Shown here: one piece after another, positions 57,930 to 64,000 of the stretch
Layout of the letters: every line of letters begins with the position of its first letter
Position numbering within the stretch: the stretch's first letter is position 1
Origin: Magnetovibrio sp.
GTDB taxonomy: Bacteria > Pseudomonadota > Alphaproteobacteria > Rhodospirillales > Magnetovibrionaceae
Assembly: GCF_036568125.1 (NCBI RefSeq)
Contig: NZ_DATCTF010000014.1
Location: 1 to 64,000, forward strand
DNA: 64,000 nucleotides
Direction: 5' to 3'
Made by a program: the position numbers and the translations under genes
The notes under the pieces: model-generated
What the model was told of the DNA's origin: nothing
Seen by the model: the letters and a program-made list of their open reading frames with translations, nothing else
Database searches by the model: none

Positions 57930-58430
57930 TCAACCGTCTACCGCGCAGCAATTGAGAAGCAGCTTTAAGCCGCTTTCCACCGTTTGGATACGCACCCGTT
58001 CGCGATCCCCCTTGAACACATGACGTTGGTGACGGGTCTCAAAGCCTGCGCGCGCGCACGCCAGATGCACCAAGCCGACGGGCTTGTCTACTGTTCCCCC
58101 ACCTGGTCCGGCTATGCCGGTGACCGACAAGCTGATTTGAGCGGCCGAGTGCTCCAACGCGCCTTCGGCCATGGCGCGGGCGCATTCTTCACTGACGGAG
58201 CCGTTCGTCATGAATATAAGGGGGGGAACGCCCAGCATTTCCCCCTTGGATTGGTTGGTGTAGGTGATGAAACCGCGTTCGAACACCGCCGACGAACCCG
58301 CGACGGACGTGATACAACCCGCGATCAGTCCGCCGGTACACGATTCCGCCAGCGCCAATTTGAGATTCTGCGCCCGACAGGTTTCCAACAGGTCTTCGGC
58401 CATCACGTAAAGGATTTCGGGAAACATCAC
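57930..58430 (-). CDS. pncC: Nicotinamide-nucleotide amidase (CinA C-terminal domain)
   Basis: This 166-residue protein is a stand-alone CinA C-terminal domain, probably NMN deamidase. The family start LKLALAESCTGGLIAGCITSVAGSSAVFERGFITYTNQSK is complete, and VTGIAGPGGGTVDKPVGLVHLA follows. It lacks the N-terminal MoCF-like domain of full CinA. It overlaps pgpA by four bases and ends one base from the convergent ratA-like gene. Confidence 0.92.
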   Translation of the reverse strand: MMFPEILYVMAEDLLETCRAQNLKLALAESCTGGLIAGCITSVAGSSAVFERGFITYTNQSKGEMLGVPPLIFMTNGSVSEECARAMAEGALEHSAAQISLSVTGIAGPGGGTVDKPVGLVHLACARAGFETRHQRHVFKGDRERVRIQTVESGLKLLLNCCAVDG

Positions 58431-58939
58431 AGCACCCCCACCAGAAAAGGTTTCGCGTACAGTATCAGCGCGTACAATACCGCCAGCCCCGCAACTCCGG
58501 CCAACACGTCATCCACCATCACGCCCATGGCGCCGCCGATGGAGCGGTCGGCCCACGAGATCGGCCACGGTTTGAGCACGTCGAACACACGAAACAGGAC
58601 GAAGGCGAGGGCATAAGGCAGCAGGTCCAACGGCGCCGCCAGCAGAACGATCCATTGGCCGACCACTTCGTCGATGACGATCGCGCCGGGATCGTGTGCG
58701 CCGGTGCGCGCCATATAGTCCTTTGAGGCCCACAGACCGACGAAAAATACCACCACCGTCGCCGCGCCCAATGCGTAAAGACCGCCGATTTCAACCAAAA
58801 CCCACGCAAACGGTAATGCGCCGATGGAACCCCAGGTGCCGGGCGCTTTGGGCAGATAACCCGCACCGAACCACGTCGCCAGTAGGACGCCGGGATGGCC
58901 GAGGTTGGGGCGGACGTGTTTGTGTGTGACGTCGGTCAT
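58427..58939 (-). CDS. pgpA: Phosphatidylglycerophosphatase A
   Basis: This inner-membrane enzyme dephosphorylates phosphatidylglycerophosphate. The 170 residues have several transmembrane segments and the conserved LATWFGAGYLPKAPGTWGSIGALP and VIDEVVGQWIVLL stretches. ATG 58939 follows AGGA and gives a normal start; the frame extends to 58987 but without support. It acts downstream of CdsA in phospholipid synthesis. It is coupled to the pncC-type gene. Confidence 0.93.
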   Translation of the reverse strand: MTDVTHKHVRPNLGHPGVLLATWFGAGYLPKAPGTWGSIGALPFAWVLVEIGGLYALGAATVVVFFVGLWASKDYMARTGAHDPGAIVIDEVVGQWIVLLAAPLDLLPYALAFVLFRVFDVLKPWPISWADRSIGGAMGVMVDDVLAGVAGLAVLYALILYAKPFLVGVL

Positions 58940-59407
58940 GGTCGCGGTCCTGATTATGGTGCACGCTCGGACGAGCTTAACGCGCAAACCTTAACCCGAT
59001 AGCGCCGACGAACAAAACGGTATCGACGGCCTGGGTATGGCTTACAGCCTCAGGTTTACGGCACCTCAAATATCACAACCTGCTGAATTAGCAGCTTTAT
59101 TCGTGTTACCTAATGAACGGATTTAAGGTGAAAAAATGGTTAAGCATGCCGAATTCGCTTGCCACTCGCAGTCCGGGCGGATACGTTTTTGCATCGTTGT
59201 ACGAAAGAGGTATGAAGGTGCGGGAAACACCGTCAAAAGAGCCTGAATTCGACCGCGACGATAAAGGGGGGAAATCCCAAAATTGCGTAAAAATACTGCC
59301 GATTGATGTCGGTTTGAACGGTTTTGACTGTGACGAAAAACGCACGATCAGCGCCGTTCTTGTGTCGAACCACCAAGTGTCGAACGCTTAAGGGAAATTG
59401 AAAGCAC
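58940..59407. other. Intergenic region between pgpA and the M23 peptidase gene
   Basis: These 468 bases hold no gene I can support. A 92-codon frame at 59113-59391 has no ribosome site or recognisable domain. A 36-codon frame at 59136 has AAGGTGA five bases before its ATG but is too short to judge. The region is more AT-rich than its surroundings and probably carries promoters for both divergent flanking genes. Confidence 0.5.
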
Positions 59408-60757
59408 ATGGCTGAAAAGCGCCAACCGAGCCCAAAACCGACGCCCAAGCGCAGCAAAGCGAGCTTTGCCGCGCCGTTGGCGAAATGGCTTGATGAGCGC
59501 CTGTCGATCTTTTTTTCCGATAAGCAAATCGTCTTCCGTTCCGAAGGCAAGGTTTCGTGCCTGAATTTGACCCCGCGCTTGCAGGGTGCAGCCATGAGCG
59601 TGGTCTTGATGATCGGCGGCTGGATGGCCTTTACCTCGGCCAGCATGCTTTGGCATGAAGTGGAACTGACGGCCAAGGATGCGCAAATCGCCAACGTTCG
59701 GGTGGCCTATCGGTCATTGCTGGGCGAAGTTGCAGACTATCAAAAGCGTTTCTCAGGCGTCGTGCGCAACCTGGAACAAAACCACGCCATGATGCTGGAT
59801 TTGGCAGGTCAGAACTCGAAACTGCAAAAAGACCTGAAGTCGCTGAAGAGTTCGCATAAGGAGCGCGCCGAAGTCGAAGCGGCGCGGGCATCGATGACCG
59901 AACATCTCGGCAACGTCGAAAGCCAGATGCAATCGTTAGCGCAGCTGAACTTCACCCTTAAGGACGACATGTCCAGCATCGAAACCGATTTGCAGGACGC
60001 CCTGACTCAACGCAACACCGCGCTGATGCAAAGCACCCAAATGCGTCGCGACATCATGGTGTTGGAAAACAAGCTGGTGAACCTGGAAGAACAGGAAAAC
60101 ACCACCGTCGAACGCCTAACCCAACAGGCCGAGGTGATCATCACCAACATGGAACAGCTCATCGAAACCGCCGGCCTCGACGTCGAGGACCTGATGGCGG
60201 GCGATGAGGATCTGGTTGCCGGTCAAGGCGGCCCGTTCATCGAACTGCAAGGCGACGGCCGTCCGGCGGGGCGTTTGAAGGCCAAGCTGCAAAATCTCGA
60301 AAACCGGCTGGCCTATTCGGACAGCTTGCAGACCGTGGTCAAGAAAATGCCGTTCGCGGTGCCGCTGCAAGACTATTACATGACCTCGAAATTCGGCAAA
60401 CGCCGCGATCCCTTGAACCACAAATGGTCGATGCACTACGGCCTCGATTTCGGTTCGTCACCGCGCGCGTCTGTGTTCGTCACCGCTCAAGGCACCGTAA
60501 CCTACGCGGGATGGAAGGGCAGCTTCGGCAAAATGGTCGAAGTCGATCACGGTGCGGGCATCAAAACGCGCTATGGCCATCTCAGCAAGATCACAGTTAA
60601 AAAGGGACAAACGGTCAGCTTTGGCGATAAGATCGGTGTCATCGGCAGCACCGGGCGCAGTACGGGCAATCATCTTCATTATGAAATCTTGTTCCGCGAC
60701 AAGGGGCTGAACCCCATGAAATTCATCAAGGCAGGTCGTTATGTTTTCAAAGAATAA
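59408..60757 (+). CDS. M23-family metallopeptidase with coiled coil
   Basis: This is a probable periplasmic peptidoglycan endopeptidase or regulator. The 449 residues have a basic N-terminus, one transmembrane segment (about 60-82), a coiled coil (about 85-270) and an M23/LytM domain (about 330-440). Zinc ligands look intact: His and Asp in MHYGLDFGS and the final HLHYEI. It overlaps the bactofilin gene by 17 bases, a pairing found in alphaproteobacteria where bactofilins position cell-wall enzymes. Confidence 0.92.
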   Translation: MAEKRQPSPKPTPKRSKASFAAPLAKWLDERLSIFFSDKQIVFRSEGKVSCLNLTPRLQGAAMSVVLMIGGWMAFTSASMLWHEVELTAKDAQIANVRVAYRSLLGEVADYQKRFSGVVRNLEQNHAMMLDLAGQNSKLQKDLKSLKSSHKERAEVEAARASMTEHLGNVESQMQSLAQLNFTLKDDMSSIETDLQDALTQRNTALMQSTQMRRDIMVLENKLVNLEEQENTTVERLTQQAEVIITNMEQLIETAGLDVEDLMAGDEDLVAGQGGPFIELQGDGRPAGRLKAKLQNLENRLAYSDSLQTVVKKMPFAVPLQDYYMTSKFGKRRDPLNHKWSMHYGLDFGSSPRASVFVTAQGTVTYAGWKGSFGKMVEVDHGAGIKTRYGHLSKITVKKGQTVSFGDKIGVIGSTGRSTGNHLHYEILFRDKGLNPMKFIKAGRYVFKE

Positions 60758-61289
60758 AAAAAACCAACAGACGAATAACAACAACCACCAGCCGCGCGCC
60801 GTTCCATCCATCATCAGCGCGGACTTGAAGATCATCGGTGACCTGTCCAGCACCGGCGAGATTCAGGTCGACGGCGAGGTGTCCGGCGACATCCGTTCCA
60901 AGGTTCTGTTGGTCGGCGAAGGCGCGTCGATCAAGGGCGAAATCCGAGCCGAAACGGTGCGCGTGCACGGTCACGTCAACGGCCAGATCAAGGCGACGTT
61001 CGTCAATCTGGCAAAAACCGCACACGTGGTCGGCGACATCTTGCATGAAAACCTGTCCATCCAGGAAGGCGCGTTCTTGGAAGGCCACATCACCCACATG
61101 AGCGACCAGCAGGTCCGCGATGCGGCGATCGAGGCCGGGCGTGGCGACAGCAAACCGGGCGAAGACCGGGTTAACCTCGTCGTCAAACCCGCCTCATCGG
61201 CCCAGCCCGCGGCAAAACCACAAGAGACACCATCGCAAACGACATCAACTGCGACATCTCAGGTGCCGAAAGCCGTTTCCGGCAGCTAA
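60741..61289 (+). CDS. Bactofilin
   Basis: This 182-residue cytoskeletal protein forms polymers under the membrane. A short Asn/Gln/Lys-rich N-terminus precedes the beta-helical core (about 22-125: SIISADLKIIGDLSSTGEIQVDGEVSGDIRS through EGAFLEGHITHM), and a Pro/Thr/Gln-rich tail follows. Its start lies within the end of the M23 peptidase gene, so the two are translationally coupled and probably work together in local wall synthesis or shape control. Confidence 0.94.
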   Translation: MFSKNKKNQQTNNNNHQPRAVPSIISADLKIIGDLSSTGEIQVDGEVSGDIRSKVLLVGEGASIKGEIRAETVRVHGHVNGQIKATFVNLAKTAHVVGDILHENLSIQEGAFLEGHITHMSDQQVRDAAIEAGRGDSKPGEDRVNLVVKPASSAQPAAKPQETPSQTTSTATSQVPKAVSGS

Positions 61290-61314
61290 GGACTCTCTCT
61301 TTCAATATATTTTC

Positions 61315-61343
61315 AAGGGCCCCTGTATTGTCAGGGGCCTTTT
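61315..61343 (+). terminator. Rho-independent terminator after the bactofilin gene
   Basis: GGCCCCTG and CAGGGGCC form an 8-bp stem with a 6-base loop, extended by A-T pairs, and followed by TTTTGTATTTT. The A-rich left side may also help end the convergent transglycosylase transcript. Confidence 0.85.
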
Positions 61344-61359
61344 GTATTTTGGGGAAACG

Positions 61360-63399
61360 TCAGCGTGTCACCAGGTCTTGAACCTTGAACAAGTCGTCAT
61401 GGGCAACCTTGCGATCTCCTAAATGCGCCCGGTAAACGCCTAGGTTTTCCAGAACCCTTTGCACGTAATTGCGGGTTTCGGAATAGGGGATCAGTTCGAC
61501 CCAATCGATGGTGTCGATTTCGCCCGCGCGCGGGTCGCCGTAGGTCTTCACCCATCGTTTCACGCGATGCGGCCCGGCGTTGTAGGCGGCCAGCGCCAAC
61601 GGATACGAACCGTCGAACTGCTTGATCATGTCGGCCAGATAGACCTGACCGATGATCAGGTTGTAGTTGGGGTCTTTGATCAGTTTGTCGCGTGAATACG
61701 GTAGCCGGTTGTCCTTTGCGACGCGTTTGGCGGTGGCGGGCATCACCTGCATCAAGCCGCGCGCCCCGGCGTGACTTTTGGCGTCAGGATAAAAGGCACT
61801 TTCCTGGCGGATCACCGCCAACACCAACGGCGTTTCGACTTTGGCGCCGTTTTTGGGATGCGGCGGGTCGATCGTCGGGTAGCCGAGTTCGCCCAGGGGC
61901 ATGCCCGCGCGTTCAGATTCCTTGGCAATTCTGACGGCCAGATCGGGTCGGCCGTGGGTCGAAGCGAACGCCGCCGACATGCGCTTCCACCCCGGGGTGT
62001 CGCCGCTGTCGGCCAGTTGCAATACCAACGCCCGCAACCGATTGTGCAGACCGATTTCCCACAACAGGCTCGAGGCGCGTTTCAGCGGGTGTTTATTGAA
62101 ACGTGCGGTTTCTTCGGCGCTTGGCACGCTCAAGGCGACGTGCGGCGCAATCGTTTGGCCCAACCGTGCGCGCGCCAATTGCCCGTAATAGGTTGTGGAA
62201 TGCGCCGCCGCCATGTGCAGCATGCTGTTGGCCTTGGTCTTTTGCCCCAATTCACCAGCCGCACGGGCCGACCAATAGGCGCCACGCGCGATGCTGATGG
62301 GATAACTCACTGCACTCAGCATATTTTCGAAGTGTTTCAGGGCACGGGCGGGATCTTTGAGAAAACGCAGCGCAATCCAGCCCGAAACCCATTCGGCCTC
62401 GGAATACTCGGCGGCGTCGTCCTTGGTGAGGCCGTGGCGGCTGGTGATGTCGTAGGCTTGCTTGTGCTGACCGTCCTGCAACATGGAACGCGCCAAGATC
62501 GCACGTTCCTGCCACCACTTGTCGGCGCGTTCGTGCACGCCGTCGAAGTCTTTCAGCAGGTCCGCCGCGTCGTCGGTGCGGCCGTGACGGCGGCGCCAGC
62601 GCATGCGCTCGAATATCAAACCCGGATGATCGGTCAGTTCCGGGGCGGTCTTGGCCAAATCGGCGATGGCCTTGTCGACATTGCCTTCGCGTTTCATCAG
62701 CCACAAGCGGGCCACCGCCAGCTTGCGGGTCTTGGCGTCGACCTTCCAGATTTGGCGGCGTGCAGGCCAAAAGCGTTCCTGCCAGATCAAGCGTTCCAGC
62801 CGGTCCAGATTGTCCTGGTCGGTGATGGTTTTGCGATAGGCGCGATAAAACTGCTTTTCCTGGGTCTTGGTGAAGTTGCCGGTGATCCAAATATCGCGGA
62901 TCGATTTCAACGCCACATCCTTGAGCCCGAGTTTCATCTGCGCTTCGGCCTTGCGCACCCGGCCAGAGGTCGATACCGGACCGCCCATGCGGTCGAACCA
63001 GGCCATGACCTCGGCTGGAGACATGGAACTCGGCATGGTTTCTTCGGCGCGCTTGAGCATTTGCTCGCGCTTGGGCCAACCGTTTTGGCTGTCCAAAAAG
63101 GCTTTGATGTCGGCGAATTTGGCCGGGGTGTTGGGGGCGGTCAGGTAGGTCCACACCAAGACCCGCACCAGGTCGGGATTTTTCACCCGCTGGGTGAGCC
63201 TCAAAGCATCCTTGAAACGGTTGCGGTCGATGGCCTTGAAAACCGCCTCGACGGCCTTGGCATCGGCGTTGGAGGACTGCTTGGCATGGGCCGCATGCAA
63301 CGGCGCGCCCACCAACAGGCAAAGCAACGCGAACACCGCCAAAAGGGTCGGTTTGAAGGTTTTGATGGAGAACCTCACAGGTGAGTTTTCAACGTGCAC
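61360..63399 (-). CDS. Soluble lytic murein transglycosylase
   Basis: This periplasmic enzyme cleaves peptidoglycan between MurNAc and GlcNAc. The 679 residues have a signal peptide (about 1-38, ending HAAHAKQ), a long helical superhelix of about 400 residues, and a C-terminal Slt domain (about 525-650) with catalytic Glu in [29 protein letters not shown] and [15 protein letters not shown]. It starts with GTG at 63399; a second GTG at 63378 is possible. It is divergent from dapA, a common pairing. Confidence 0.93.
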   Translation of the reverse strand: MHVENSPVRFSIKTFKPTLLAVFALLCLLVGAPLHAAHAKQSSNADAKAVEAVFKAIDRNRFKDALRLTQRVKNPDLVRVLVWTYLTAPNTPAKFADIKAFLDSQNGWPKREQMLKRAEETMPSSMSPAEVMAWFDRMGGPVSTSGRVRKAEAQMKLGLKDVALKSIRDIWITGNFTKTQEKQFYRAYRKTITDQDNLDRLERLIWQERFWPARRQIWKVDAKTRKLAVARLWLMKREGNVDKAIADLAKTAPELTDHPGLIFERMRWRRRHGRTDDAADLLKDFDGVHERADKWWQERAILARSMLQDGQHKQAYDITSRHGLTKDDAAEYSEAEWVSGWIALRFLKDPARALKHFENMLSAVSYPISIARGAYWSARAAGELGQKTKANSMLHMAAAHSTTYYGQLARARLGQTIAPHVALSVPSAEETARFNKHPLKRASSLLWEIGLHNRLRALVLQLADSGDTPGWKRMSAAFASTHGRPDLAVRIAKESERAGMPLGELGYPTIDPPHPKNGAKVETPLVLAVIRQESAFYPDAKSHAGARGLMQVMPATAKRVAKDNRLPYSRDKLIKDPNYNLIIGQVYLADMIKQFDGSYPLALAAYNAGPHRVKRWVKTYGDPRAGEIDTIDWVELIPYSETRNYVQRVLENLGVYRAHLGDRKVAHDDLFKVQDLVTR

Positions 63400-63567
63400 T
63401 TCTTGTCGGTTCTTGGTCTAAAAGGGCGCGATGGGGCAAATGGTACGCGCAATGCCGTCCGGGCTCAAGCACAGGCGTTTCCACCATGCGCAAGTGTCGC
63501 TTGCCCGCACCGAAGAGAGGCGCTAAGTTCGCCGCCTTGTAACATGACCTCACCCAGGAGACCTCAG

Positions 63568-64000
63568 ATGTACCAGGGATCTTTCGTTGCCCTCATCACG
63601 CCGTTCCAAAACGGAATTGTCGATGAAAAAGCCTTTCAATCGTTCGTCGATTGGCAGGTTAAACAGGGTACCGACGGTCTGGTTCCGTGCGGAACCACGG
63701 GCGAATCGCCGACGCTGACGCACGGCGAACACATGCGCGTGACCGAGTTGTGCATCGAAGTCGCCGCCGGTCGCGTGCCGGTGATGGCGGGCGCGGGGTC
63801 CAACTCGACCGCCGAGGCCATCGAATTGGCCCAGCACGCCGAACGCGCGGGCGCCGATTCCGTGCTGGTGGTGACGCCGTACTACAACAAGCCGACCCAG
63901 GCGGGCCTGTATGCGCACTACAAGGCGATCAACGATGCGGTGGGCATTCCCATCTTCATCTACAACATTCCCGGCCGTTCCGTGGTCGACATGACGCTCG
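63568..64000 (+). CDS. dapA: 4-hydroxy-tetrahydrodipicolinate synthase, partial
   Basis: This condenses pyruvate with aspartate semialdehyde, starting the lysine/diaminopimelate branch. The frame begins [23 protein letters not shown] and runs off the window after about 144 codons. Visible motifs are [57 protein letters not shown] and [12 protein letters not shown]; the Schiff-base Lys would lie beyond the end. CAGGAGA precedes the ATG at good spacing. Confidence 0.96.
   Translation, partial: MYQGSFVALITPFQNGIVDEKAFQSFVDWQVKQGTDGLVPCGTTGESPTLTHGEHMRVTELCIEVAAGRVPVMAGAGSNSTAEAIELAQHAERAGADSVLVVTPYYNKPTQAGLYAHYKAINDAVGIPIFIYNIPGRSVVDMTL

Noticed and set aside
59113-59391. 92-codon frame between pgpA and the M23 peptidase gene
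   Set aside because: No ribosome site, no domain and ordinary composition for a non-coding stretch; not enough to call a gene.
61771-63384. 537-codon forward frame opposite the lytic transglycosylase
   Set aside because: Antisense shadow; the reverse frame has a signal peptide and an intact Slt active site.

Overview
The window is a high-GC, gene-dense piece of an alphaproteobacterial chromosome, most like the Rhodospirillales and relatives. This is inferred from gene order: pyrH-frr-uppS-cdsA-dxr-rseP-bamA-skp-lpxD-fabZ-lpxA-lpxI-lpxB, then gltA-gltX-comEC-lexA-moeA-moaC-trpCDG, then ppiD/trpE back to back with tpiA-secG-pyrG-kdsA-eno-ftsB-pdh-lpd-lipA-ratA. LpxI in place of LpxH and a direct-repeat GTTC-N7-GTTC LexA box also fit. 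No rRNA, tRNA, CRISPR array, prophage or insertion sequence was recognised. Species cannot be fixed from sequence alone.

Region by region: 1-2.3 kb is a quorum-sensing locus (luxR, luxI, two lux-box-like inverted repeats, and a divergent unknown gene). 2.4-15.9 kb is one long forward array for nucleotide, isoprenoid, envelope-protease, outer-membrane and lipid A functions, ending in a glyoxalase-like and a shikimate-kinase-like gene. 15.9-28.4 kb is mostly reverse: a diguanylate cyclase, gltA, gltX, lexA, moeA-moaC and trpGDC, with comEC and a small lipoprotein gene forward.

28.4-36.3 kb is an accessory block lying between trpG and trpE. It holds copA and cueR, a YibQ-type deacetylase, a copZ-like chaperone, and a string of membrane and secreted proteins. 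copA and copZ each have a CueR/MerR-type promoter with a 19-bp spacer. 36.3-39.7 kb holds trpE and ppiD on the reverse strand. 40.0-42.2 kb holds a second small insert (tiny membrane protein, MBL-fold hydrolase, LysR regulator).

42.3-57.9 kb is a forward central-metabolism run: tpiA, secG, pyrG, kdsA, eno, two small secreted-protein genes, a polyphosphate:AMP phosphotransferase, ftsB, a monooxygenase-fold protein, the pyruvate dehydrogenase genes, an acetyltransferase, arsM, lipA and ratA. The pyruvate dehydrogenase cluster contains E1-alpha, E2 and E3 but no E1-beta gene. 57.9-64 kb holds pncC/cinA and pgpA (reverse), an M23 peptidase with a bactofilin, a lytic transglycosylase (reverse) and the start of dapA, cut by the window end.

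The points most worth a second look are the missing E1-beta gene, the copper-responsive block splitting the trp genes, the double lux boxes with a structured luxI leader, and the structured pdhA leader.
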